Below, piece by piece: positions 32,886 through 43,202 of a DNA stretch of 64,000 nucleotides. The stretch spans positions 1 to 64,000 of the forward strand of contig NW_020290012.1 of the NCBI RefSeq assembly GCF_003144195.1. The letters are read 5' to 3'. Every line of letters begins with the position of its first letter. Within the stretch, counting starts at the first letter, position 1. The notes below the pieces were generated by a model. That model saw nothing but the letters and a program-made list of their open reading frames with translations. It did no database searches and was not told where the DNA came from. Made by a program: the position numbers and the translations under genes. The stretch comes from Ceraceosorus guamensis (Eukaryota; Basidiomycota; Exobasidiomycetes; Ceraceosorales; Ceraceosoraceae).

Positions 32886-35521
32886 TCAGACTCCAAACGC
32901 TTCCCTCTCGCGTGCCCACCAAGCAAGTCCTTCCTCCCGCGTAGCAGCGTCAAGTCCAGCGAGAGCGTCGAACGTCTTCTCCGCCAGAGCTTCTCGCTGC
33001 GTAGAATCTGCAGGGAGCGAGAGCAAGTGTCGCTTGACATAGCTGAGATGTGTCTGAAGCAGCACGAGATGCAGCGAGGGAAGAAGAGCGACATGAACAG
33101 CTTGCAGCGTCTCCAGCCTTGTTGCAGGTATTTGAGACCCTGATCTTGGGTCAGATTCGAGACTGGGCTCGGCAGACTGCGGCGAAGCGGCTAGTGATAC
33201 GCTTCGCTCTGATTCTATCTCGTCTCGCAATTGTTCCGCGCACCAAAGAGCCAAGGCGTCGTCCATGGAGGAAGCTGAATCTACCAGTGTGCAATACGCA
33301 TGCTCTAATTGCTCGGCGTTGATCTTTCCCGGAAAGAGCTGATTGTGATCTTTGTAGTCAGTCAAGGTGTGATGAGTGCGGGAGCCATATCCGCGAGCAA
33401 CGCACCTTTAGTAAAGATGAAGAATAATATGGCGCGAGTGAAGATGAGCATGGTGCGTGCGCTGACAGAAGCGCTAGAACGACCGAGTGCGCCGACTCGA
33501 ACGTGTCAGGCCACGTGTTGTCCTCCAGATAGCTGTAGTGCGCAGCATGATATGTTAGCAAAGCGGATCGACTCCAAAAGCATCCATCTCCGAACGACTC
33601 ACTACTTGGCCACGTCCAGCACCACTCGGTGCACCGCATCGGGGACTGATGGAACGAGCTGCTCACACGCGTCTAGAAAGAACGTGACCTTTTCTCTCCT
33701 CCACGACTTGTGGCTTGACTCGATCTCGCCTCCCGCTAGGGATCTTCTCAGGTCGGTGATAAGGCTTACAGCAGCTCGTGCATCTCGAGCCAGAATGTCA
33801 AGCGCAGCGTACGTTGTTCTGCGCAGGGCCTCAAAAGAGTCGCCCATTGGATGTGAGACAAAGCTCAGGTTCGATAGGGTTTGAAGGGCCGAGTGGCAGA
33901 GAGCCAGATAGATTGGGGGAATATTCGAGCTAGTCAGACCTTCCACGTAGCCTGGGCTTTCGGGAGACAAGATTACGACGAGGGGCTGGGATGGGATGGC
34001 CTCCAGCAGCCCATCAAGCAGGCCATCGTACAGCATGACGCTCCCAAACAAGAGAGACTTGAAAAGCGTCCAAAGTTGCGTCGTAAGACCTTCGCTCGCA
34101 GGCGCCACCGTGCTCAGATCGGCGGATACGAAGCCAGCTTCCCATCGACGCGACAATTCGTAAAGGCCTTCTTCGAGTTGATGGACTGCCTCCTCCAGGA
34201 CCTCTGGTGTCTGACTGCGCGCTGCTTCGCCCAGCGCTAGTCCCGCGATTCGTGTGATTGGACCCAGGCGAGGTAGATTGTGCGATGTCGCTGAGCCCTT
34301 GATTCGACGCGCAAGCTCCGAATCTGCCTGGCGATCATAAGGCGGGACGTCAAGATTAGCAGCAACAAGACGTACATTCTGCGGCTCCACTATACATCAG
34401 CTCGTGCTCACTTTGATTTCGAGTCCATCCGGGCCAGACACCACGTCATTCTTGACCGAGGTGAGTAGCTGGGCGTCAAAAACGCTTCGGACGAACGGTG
34501 TGCAGAGATTGATGAGTGCGACGCTGTCTCTGAGCTCAATCGCTGTCTCGGACAAATTGGGGCCCAGGGCGGACAACACGCAGCAGACAGCTTGAGCTTC
34601 TACATCAAGCGGGCTGCTGCGAGATGGTGAGGCTGGTGGAGGCAGAGCGATCGCGCTGTCCGCGACCTCGGCTTGGCCAGCAGCATGCCTTTCGAATTCC
34701 TTCTCCCACGCGCTTGAGTCTGCGCCTAAGCCGATTGTCCCCTTTCGTTGGTGCAATTGGCCAGAGTACTTCTGGAGAGCAGCATCCAGTAGTGGACCCC
34801 AGTACTTTGCAGCTTCACGCATCGACCCCTTGGGATTGAGTCCCGTCTTACGTTCTTTGAGCTGCTGCCGAATGCTGTATAACGCAGTGAGCAGGCCAGA
34901 AGCTATAGAAATCGCAGGCAAGCTGAGCGCCGAAATCTTGCTGGCCGGATCGGCCTCACCCTCCACTTCAGGCTGAGATATCTTCGGAAGATTGGAAGAT
35001 GTGTTCGCGAGATCAAGCGGGATTGAAAGCGCTTGCATGACCTTCCTGACCCAGCTTGACAATTGTCGCTCGGTTCCGTAGCTGAGAGACCCTGCTCTGG
35101 AATGCAGAAGGGCGGAGTGTCTTCGGAGCACCGCCTGCACTGCTGCATTGTACACGAGCATCGAGCGCTCATCCAACGTTGGGAGCTGGGGTCCTTGCAC
35201 CTGAGTGGTGGCATCTTGCGCAATGTCACCGTCGCCATTCGTGTTGCGGCATGCCCAAAGGCAGGCACTTTCGCAAAGTGCTCGCACGAAACCAGGCAAG
35301 GCATCAGAAGGCAGAGACGAAAGGTAGTGCGCTATGCTGGCAGTCAACGTCGGCTCGGGTAGTAGAAGCAAATGTCGACTGGAAGCAGATCCCGCCAGCA
35401 GCAGAGATAGGAGTGATCGGTAGGTCGCATCCGGCTCGCTGACAAGGGGCGGCACGGACGACGAAGAAGGCGTCGGTGGAGGCCGACCAGCTCCCGCCGG
35501 CGACGTGGATGGGCTTGACAT
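32886..35521 (-). CDS. PEX8: Peroxisome biogenesis protein Pex8-like
   Basis: Probable Pex8, an intraperoxisomal protein that links docking and RING complexes of the import machinery. Exons 35521-34412, 34327-33603, 33532-33406 and 33338-32886 join in phase to about 804 helix-rich residues. Segments I associate with fungal Pex8 are LWTLFKSLLFGSVMLYDGLL, LCHSALQTLSNLSFVSH, WPDTFESAHSVVLALLSA followed by LAPYYSSLLK, and LFPGKINAEQLEHAYCTLVD. The N-terminus is Ser/Pro-rich. The C-terminus ends REAFGV, which is not a canonical PTS1 tripeptide, although many Pex8 proteins carry one. The identification rests on remembered family motifs, not on an alignment. It is divergent from the ankyrin gene by 550 bp. 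Confidence 0.7.
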
Positions 35522-36071
35522 GGCAGTGCGGCGACGTCCTCTGCGATTGCGACCAGGACATCGGTCTGCGTAAAGCGAACAAGATCGCCAAAATTTGTCG
35601 AGGTGAGGAGCTTGGACGTGGCTCTTTGGCCGTGAGATACAAAGGTGGCTGCTGGAGTCGTGAGTGGAATTCACACAGCCAATGCACACGCTCGCGTGAA
35701 TGCGTCAAATCACGAATGCGGGGAGTAAGCAGCGGCTGGTTAGAGTGATCGGCGCGCATATATCGGCCGAGTTGCGCATGCATGCTGTCCACCACCACCA
35801 CAGCCTCGCCGCCTCCCTCACTCGCGTGAATGCAATTCACGATTGACATACTCGACATCGTGTCTGCGAACGCTGCCAAGTCTTGCTCCCGTTACTGAGA
35901 GCCAGCGTAAGCACACTTCTGACTCATAGAACAAACCTTTCACCCTACCGTCACACGCTCTCCCAGGGTTCATCGGGCATCGCTCTCTCGCGCAACCAGA
36001 GGCTGCTGGACAGCGACGAGCCAACACCACAACATTCCGACCGCAATCACCACCATCCGACCGTGCCCAAC
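35522..36071. other. Short bidirectional promoter PEX8/ankyrin gene
   Basis: 550 bp with two copies of the dispersed motif: AAATCACGAATG at 35707-35718 and AATTCACGATTGA at 35834-35846. The latter overlaps a short inverted pair with GCGTGAATG. No gene. Confidence 0.6.
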
Positions 36072-36806
36072 ATGGCGGACGAAGCCGGAGCTAACGCAGG
36101 TGAGCCGATGCCCAACTCAATCCTGAGTAGTTGTTCCTGTCGACACTCAGCAGCTTTCCGTCATCTTCTGCACAGACGAGCAGCTGCGGCACGCAGCTCG
36201 GACTGACTCGGTAGAGCTTTACGATCAAGCCTTGGCTACAGAGTCGGGCGTCGACTTTTCCTCCGCCGATGGTCTCGGTAACACAGCTTTGCACCTTGCG
36301 GTGACGAACCAGAGCACGCAAGTGTTGGAAAGATTGTTGGAGGAGGAGGTTGATGTGGACCTGCCAAACAGGAAAGGCGACACTCCTCTTCACTTGGCAG
36401 TCGCTGGCGAACCTGGTGAAGCGAGGGTGTGGATAGGTGAGTGAATCAACAGCCCACAATTCATGCGCGCTGAGCAGCCGAGCTGAACGTCGCATTCGCT
36501 TTACGCCACTGTGGTAGTCGAACAGCTACTCGAGTGCGGTGCAGATCCGCGTGAAGTCAACAAAGATGGTGACAAGCCCGCCGAGATTGTTGCAGAAGGA
36601 AACAGCGAGGAGGGTCAGAGCATCAAAGCGCTCCTTCGCGAAGCAGAGGGCAAAGTCAACATCAGCAATGACGACATCGCAGGTGAGTGACTCTTGCGGC
36701 AAAAGCGCTGTGCTGCTGCATCGATCGTTTGCTAACGTGTCACATTTACCTTATCTTAGACGAGGATGATGATGATGATGACGACGGACCGCCATCGGAG
36801 GATTGA
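36072..36806 (+). CDS. Small ankyrin-repeat protein
   Basis: Four exons (36072-36099, 36176-36436, 36518-36682, 36760-36806) give 166 residues. About three ankyrin repeats are visible: DGLGNTALHLAVTNQSTQVL, RKGDTPLHLAVAGEPGEARV and VEQLLECGADPREVNKDGDK. An acidic tail follows (DEDDDDDDDGPPSED). The size and acidic end resemble the yeast YGL242C/YAR1 group of small ankyrin proteins. YAR1 is a chaperone for ribosomal protein uS3, but I cannot tell which of these is the orthologue. All three introns are phase 1. The first coding exon is 28 nt. Confidence 0.85.
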
Positions 36807-37172
36807 GGCGCGTTGCTCATGCAATAGACTGGATCACTAGAGGCGGGTGCCGTGCTTGCAGTATTTGACGCCCCACCCTTGCTCGGACTCTGACAAGGCA
36901 GGCGTATGGCAGCTTCCACCGCTAGCCCAAACGCTGTCGTTCGTTCAAGAAGAGGCGTGTACACTTTAGACCACAAACGAGAGCCAAAGGCTCCTCTGCT
37001 TGCTCATTTGTAAGACAATCGCAAGTGCATTACTCATCAAGTCATCGCGCGCAGAATCAGAGCAGATGTGTGACATTGGCGACTGGACAGCTGGTGCGAG
37101 TGAATGCTCCTCAAGGGGTCGAGCGCGTCGAACGGGGACCAAGCGCGTCACAGCTGGTTGGTGGCGCTTGAC
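36807..37172. other. Convergent spacer
   Basis: 366 bp between stops. No features seen beyond presumed 3' UTRs. Confidence 0.6.
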
Positions 37173-37892
37173 TCAGATTGTTAATTCGTACCGATATTCG
37201 TCGTCCGCATTTTGACTCATCCATAGAAAGATGGTGCTCAGCATCAGGCAAGCGTTTTGAATCTGCAAGAGCATATCAGCGCATCAGCGTAATGCTCTCC
37301 CTGATGTGCACTGCTGCTTGCACCGCTCGAAGGGCTGGCTAGCAGAGGTCGCAGTATGCAAATGAGCACCACTAGCACTCACCACATTTGCTATGCCATA
37401 GTGCTCGTAGCCAGGAGGCAGCGCTGCCACCAAATATTTGATCGTGAGGACTGTGAGGCTTCCAGCCAGTCCGCCAGCCATGAGTGCGAATCCGACAAAG
37501 AGAAACATCCTGGCTCTGACTTGAGTACCTCCATCTCCCCATCCCCCGCCGCTTCCGCCACCAAACGCGAACGCTCCTCCGGCTTCTCCCAAGACCTGCT
37601 TGTCTATCAAGTTGACAACGATCATTCCTAAAGTCCCGCAGAGGCCTGGAATCCAGTCCGCGAAGCTCATGTAGGTTGCTGGTTCTGACCAAGGCACATC
37701 CTCCGCTGGCCGTTTCATGCTAATGGAGCTCAAGATGACGGCATCCAAGAACACCCACCAGCCAATGCTGAAGAGGGCACCCGACGCGTAGATGCCAAAT
37801 GTGCGCTTGTTTGCGCGAACAAAGCTGGGAAGAGGAGGCAAGGGCAACAGGCAGACCCGCCTTGGATCGTACGATCTTCGTGGTAGAGACAT
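37173..37892 (-). CDS. VPS68: Vacuolar sorting protein Vps68 / TMEM50 family
   Basis: Four-helix membrane protein of the endosome/vacuole, homologous to human TMEM50 and yeast Vps68, which works with Vps55 in late-endosome-to-vacuole transport. Two exons (37892-37383 and 37262-37173) give 199 residues. Helices are YASGALFSIGWWVFLDAVIL, SFADWIPGLCGTLGMIVVNL, ARMFLFVGFALMAGGLAGSL and ACLMLSTIFLWMSQNADDEY. The last block, ending in YRYELTI, is highly characteristic of the family. A Gly-rich loop (AFAFGGGSGGGWGDGG) between helices 2 and 3 is longer than in yeast. The divergent neighbour is CUL4. Confidence 0.93.
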
Positions 37893-38439
37893 CGTATCGA
37901 TCTGTCGAGTGTGGCGAAGCTCGGGGTGATTCAAGTCGACTGGTAGGTGAGCAGATGATACGCGATTTAAAAAAACGCCTACGAACCCTTCAGCGCCTTG
38001 GTGATGGCTGTGGTGTGTGAATAATGATTGGGGATTAGCAACAAAAAGGGCCGGTACCCGTGACTCTTTGCTAGGAATCACGAATGCTGCGATGAAGCAC
38101 ACGGCTGTGCTGCGCGCGTGGAGAGTCACGCGCGCCCGCGCCTGCACGGTTCACCTTGAGAGCAGCAGCAGCAGCCTGGTGCAGCGTCAGCAAGGGTCCT
38201 TCCCTCTCTCTTGCCTAACCCAAGCTTCGCAACGGCATACAGGACGAGCATCATTCTCGAAGAAGGTCGCCGTCCGCTGAGCTGTCCTTGCGTGTGTTGT
38301 ACCGCAGAATTCTCAACATCAGCTTTCGTCAGCAGCACCGTTAGAGACACGCGGCGCAGCGGCGGCTCTCCCTCTCGCCTTCGGAAGCCGCGACAACGGT
38401 CTGTTATCATCCATCGCCTTTGCGGCCTTGCCGCTCATC
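37893..38439. other. Bidirectional promoter VPS68/CUL4
   Basis: 547 bp. It carries one copy of the dispersed motif (GAATCACGAATG, 38075-38086) and a short AGCAGCAGCAGC run near 38161. The CUL4 frame stays open upstream of its first Met as far as about 38320 without an ATG, so an additional 5' exon of CUL4 is possible. Confidence 0.55.
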
Positions 38440-41400
38440 ATGCTCTCTCCAAGCCAATATGCGGGGCCTCTGACGGCCCTTTTTGCACCGAAAGCGCCTG
38501 CTGGAGCGCATTCAGGAGGTGGGAGCAGGGCGGAAAGGGAGGATCGGCCCTCCACAGGGCTTGCTGCTCTACTCGCTGCCTCAGCGAGCAGCGCCACCCG
38601 GACCGACAAGTCAGCAAGTGCGGGTACACGCTCCCTGCCTTTCCACTCTTCTGCTCCACCACTTCCCAAAGATTGGGCGCCAGTCGAGCGTCCGGCCCTG
38701 TTACGTAGCATCCGTCAACTTTTAGGACCAGACAATGACAAGCAAGACGTGAACGCGCGGTCGTTTGGCAGTCTGTACGACGCATGCCGCACTCTCATCG
38801 TGCACGCTGATGCGGGCCAGGATATCTTCGATGGGCTGAAGGGCGCTCTACAGCGTGCTGTGGGAGCAAGGGCATCCTCGCTCAGAGCAGCGAGCTCCGA
38901 TCCCAAGCCTGAAGCTGCTTTCGCTTGGCTCGACAGCCTCGCAGCAACTTGGCAGGATTGGTGCGACAGGATCGTGAGTTTGGTAAGAACGACCTTGAAC
39001 CATATCTAAAGTCCTTGGACCTGACTTCGCTGCTCACGATTCTCATGCTCTGCCCAGGAGCTCGTCAGGAGCGTGCTGTCACCGCTGGACCAGATTTACC
39101 TTTTGCCACGCAAGCCAAACGGTGTCGAGCCCATCCGGTTGGTGGCCACGTGTTGTGCTGCGTGCGGTGGAGAGCGAGCAGAGCTGACTTCTTCGCGTTA
39201 TGGTTGCTTTCTCCGACAGTGATCTCGCCATGAGAACCTTCAAGGAGAGCATTGTCGAGGATGCTGAGCTCCAGCAGAGGCTTTTGACCGCGGTCACACT
39301 AGCGATCAATACGGAAAGGTGAGGACGGGTGTTACTCCTGGCTTGCTGCTCAGCACCTGATTCATTTGTGAGCGACGACTCCTGGCAGGGAAACGGATAC
39401 CGCGAATCACCGTAATCGTCACGCTGCTGTTCTCGAAATGCTTCTGCGCCTGGACTCCTACTCACCTCTCGAGGCTGCGATTCACGAGTCGACCAGCGAG
39501 TTCTACCAGAAGGAAGCCTCTGCTCTGACCGAATCACTCGATGTCGCAAAGTACCTGGGCTACGTTTCACAACGGCTCTCACAGGAGGAAGAGCGGGCCA
39601 ATACGTTGCTGCACGGCTCAGCAGGACAAGTAAAGAACGTCTCCGTTGTCCTTGCGCGTCTCGTCAGTGATCACAGCCTCTTGCTAGTTGCTGGCTTTCC
39701 GGCATTATTGCAAGCCAACGACGTCGCTTCCCTTGCACGCCTCTACGCTTTGCTGTCTCGCGTTTCCGGTCTTGCAGACCTCAAGACTGCGTGGGCAACA
39801 GAGCTGCGCGCGAGCGGCCAATCCATGGTGCTCGACAGCAGCATCGATGATACACTCATCGAGCGCATCCTTCAGTACAAAGCAAGGACGGACAACATCG
39901 TGAAAGAAGCTTTCGGCGCGGACTCCGAGTTTACTCACAGGCAGCAGGAAGCGTTCGAAAGCTTCATTAACGCACGCGGTAACCGCGTAGCCGAGCTGAT
40001 AGGTGCGGCTCCAAGAAGCGTATTGCTCTTGATTCTCAGACTGCTGATGCAAAGTTCCCGGCTACCCTTGCGTCCCAATTTTCTGCAGCCAAATTCCTTG
40101 ACGTCAAGCTCAAACAAGGCAATAAGACCATGACAGATGCAGAGCTGGAAGAAGCGCTTGACGATGCTCTGGTCTTGTTTAGGTACACTCACGACAAAGA
40201 TATGTTCGAGGAATTTTACAAGCGCGCGTTCGCCAAACGACTCCTCCTGAACAGATCAGCCTCCAGCGACGCAGAGCAGAGCATGCTTCTCAAGCTCAAA
40301 GACGAGTGTGGCGCAGCGTTCACCAACAAGTTGGAGACCATGCTCAAGGTGCGTCATTGCCTGAAGACCGAAGCGCAGACAAGGTGCTCACTGTTCTTGC
40401 TCAACGAACCAGGACATCACCTTGTCAGAGGACATCATGAAAGGCTATGAGATGGGAGAGGCGCGAGCGAAGGCGGACGGCCGAGAAGTCAGCTTTGACT
40501 TCTCAGCCCATGTCCTGACCCAGGCACACTGGCCTACGTACCCGCAAAGCGAGCTGATCATTCCAAGTGACGTAAGTACTGTTACGCTCGATGTAGCTTC
40601 TGTCCCTTTTCCCACTGCTGACCAGATCAACGACTCGAGCCGCTGCAGATGGCTGCGGTACTCGAGCGCTTCAAAGCTTACTATCAGTCACGTAACTCAG
40701 GTCGCCGGCTGACTTGGGCTCACTCCCTCGGCACCTGCGCCCTCAAAGCGAACCTTCCACGAGCTGGAGAAAAGGAATTGCACGTCTCTACTTACCAGAG
40801 TCTCGTCATGCTTCTTTTCAATGATGAGGAGCGCTTACGCTACGAGCAGATCAAAGAGCGCGTCGGTCTGGATGACAAGGAGCTGAGAAGGACCTTGCAA
40901 GTGAGTACGACGAGACTGCCGCCCCTGCTCCTCGACGTAGCCTGCATTCCCTAAATGCCCATTCCTTGCCACGTCTGCGCAGTCGCTGGCCTGTGGTCAG
41001 ATCCCCACACGAGTCTTGCGCAAAGATCCGCAAGGCAAAGATGTCAATGATGGCGACTGCTTTGTCGTCAATCCGGCCCTGAAGAACGAGCGTCAACGCG
41101 TTCGCATCAACCAAATTCAAATGGCCGATACCGTGAGTGGAAGGTCTTCCTCACCCTTGCACGCATCAGCACTTTGACATTTGTCTCGCTCGTTTCTTGA
41201 CCCCCAATTCCGACACCTCAGGTCGAGGAGCAGAGCTCGACCCGCGACCGCGTCATGTTCGACCGCAACATGATCGTAGATGCAGCTGTTGTGCGAATTT
41301 TGAAAGCCAAAAAGCAGATTCGACATGCGGAGCTCATTACAGAAGTCGTAGATGCCACAAAATCGTGAGTGACTGCCGTGGACATTCGCTCGAGCAGGAG

Positions 41401-41615
41401 AGCTGATTGTCTTCGACTTCAACCGCATCACAGCCGATTCGCGCCCGACATCCGTGAGATCAAGAATAGAATTGAGACACTCATTGACCGAGAATACCTC
41501 GAGGTGGGTCAATTCGCACCTCCGCCAACCGCATATCGGGTTTTCGCTGACTCCGCTCCCTTTGCGCGAACAGCGAGTGGAAGGCGAACGAGGACTATAT
41601 CGCTACGTCGCCTGA
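38440..41615 (+). CDS. CUL4: Cullin 4, scaffold of CRL4 ubiquitin ligases
   Basis: Scaffold joining the RING protein Rbx1 to DDB1-type adaptors. Eleven exons (38440-38973, 39058-39137, 39220-39318, 39389-40002, 40089-40348, 40413-40571, 40649-40900, 40983-41132, 41222-41364, 41434-41503, 41574-41615) give about 800 residues with every phase matching. Cullin repeats are followed by the homology domain: [72 protein letters not shown]. The winged-helix C-terminus contains the neddylation segment VVRILKAKK and ends [10 protein letters not shown]. The wording of the homology domain is closest to CUL4 rather than CUL1 or CUL3. The second intron uses the rarer donor GTTGGT. About 70 Ser/Ala-rich residues precede the first cullin repeat. 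Confidence 0.92.
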
Positions 41616-42611
41616 ATCACACGTTTCCACAGCGCGTGGACTGTCCTCTGCAGCCGAGTCAGATTTCTTCCGTGGGGCTCCTGTATTTACAAACTGCCAC
41701 TGCCCTTTCCCTGTCAAGCTGCAAGCGTACGCGGCTTTCCTATTCACGATTGCCTCTTCTGTAGCTTCAGTACAATGATCCGCGCGCATCCGCAGATTCC
41801 CACGATTTAACTGATCATGACGACATCAACGCAGATAGCTCAGACTATCGCTAGACGGACCCGCCTCATCCACGACCGCTGGGTAGTGCCAGGAGCATAG
41901 ATGGCGTGACACCTGCTAAGCCTTCGTCAAGTCCGCGGAATCGATGCTCCTCACAGCAGCGATCAAACCATTTGTGCGCGTCTGAAAGGCAAAGTGAGAC
42001 ATGTGCCGAGAAGATCTGGACTTATCTGCCGCGTGGAACCGCCAAGCCGACTGGGCGCGTCAGCTTGAAGCTCCGAACACGGCTCCGAAGCACATATTCG
42101 GCTCACACAACGTGTCGGACTGTGAAATCGATCTCCCTTGACCCGCACACGCCGCGCGCGATCGCGCCCAGCTCAGTCCCTGTCCTGCTCTGCTCTGCAC
42201 AGCGCTGCCATCGTTCGAAAATGCCTTCACTTAATTCATGAGGCTACCGTAGCGTCGTTTTCGCACAGCAGCTTGGCAGCACTACGACTGCTGGGCAACG
42301 ATGACTTTTTGGCTGATTCCAACCTCGTCAAATCGCACGAACGCGCACTCGTCTAGATATCTCAGAGTCTCACTGGTTCCCTAGTGGCCTTAGCGACGGC
42401 CCTGATATAGCTACCCACACGAGTAAAGTGGAAGTACGTAGTAGTGGTGTTGCTGTGCAGCTTTGGCTTTACGCCACGCGACGTGCAGGGTATAGGGACA
42501 GGGACCGGCACGTAAGGAGTAGTGATGGTGAGCTACCCCTTTCGGAAGACGGCCACACAGTCCGACCGGCTGATTCCGCCCGCGTCTCGCGTACGTGAGT
42601 GATGGCTGTGC

Positions 42612-42623
42612 AAAAAAAAAAAG
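42612..42623. repeat. A12 homopolymer
   Basis: Twelve consecutive A in the gene-poor interval after CUL4. Confidence 0.9.
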
Positions 42624-43187
42624 AAGCCGAGCTTGGGGATATAGGCAGACAGGCGCACAAGATGGTAAGAAAGGAGTCAAGGGCTAAAAAGCGGTGTGGT
42701 CATTTTTGCAAGCTTCTGGTCATGCAAGCGTGTCTCACATTCTTTTGATTTTGTGACGCGCGCGGCGTTGCGCGTCCGCGTGGAGCGATCCCCTCGACCC
42801 GCGCTCGGAGGCAGCAGTTCAGCGCTATAATCACCAATGCAGATCGCACTCAGCAGCAAGCTATAGCTGACTTTTCCTTTTTTGTAGCGCCGAGACGTCG
42901 CATGAAAACTATCATGGCTAGAGTCTCGAGTCTTGTGCGTCGTGATGAGTCGTACAAGTGCAGTTTCGAGCATGGAGACGCGCTGTATACACGCGCGCTC
43001 AAACTTCGACTCTGCTGTGGCAGGTCTGTACAAAGCGCTCGGCCAATCGCGAATGAATTGGACCGAGTCATTCACAAGTCTCACAATTGAAGCGAGTTGC
43101 TTCGGCCTCCGAGGAGCAAGGCAAGACGCTGCTCGATCCATCCAGCCGCTGCAGCCGTCTCCCACGCCATCTTACGAAGCTTTGCTC

Positions 43188-43202
43188 CAGCAGCAGCAGC
43201 AG
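43188..43202. repeat. (CAG)5 microsatellite
   Basis: Five CAG units followed by CAA. They lie within a long open frame that I do not accept as a gene. Confidence 0.85.

Noticed and set aside
34328-34411. A 33-nt intron in PEX8 using the nearest CAG acceptor
   Set aside because: Too short to splice. The acceptor at CGCCAG gives an 84-nt intron with a CTAAT branch site in the same phase.
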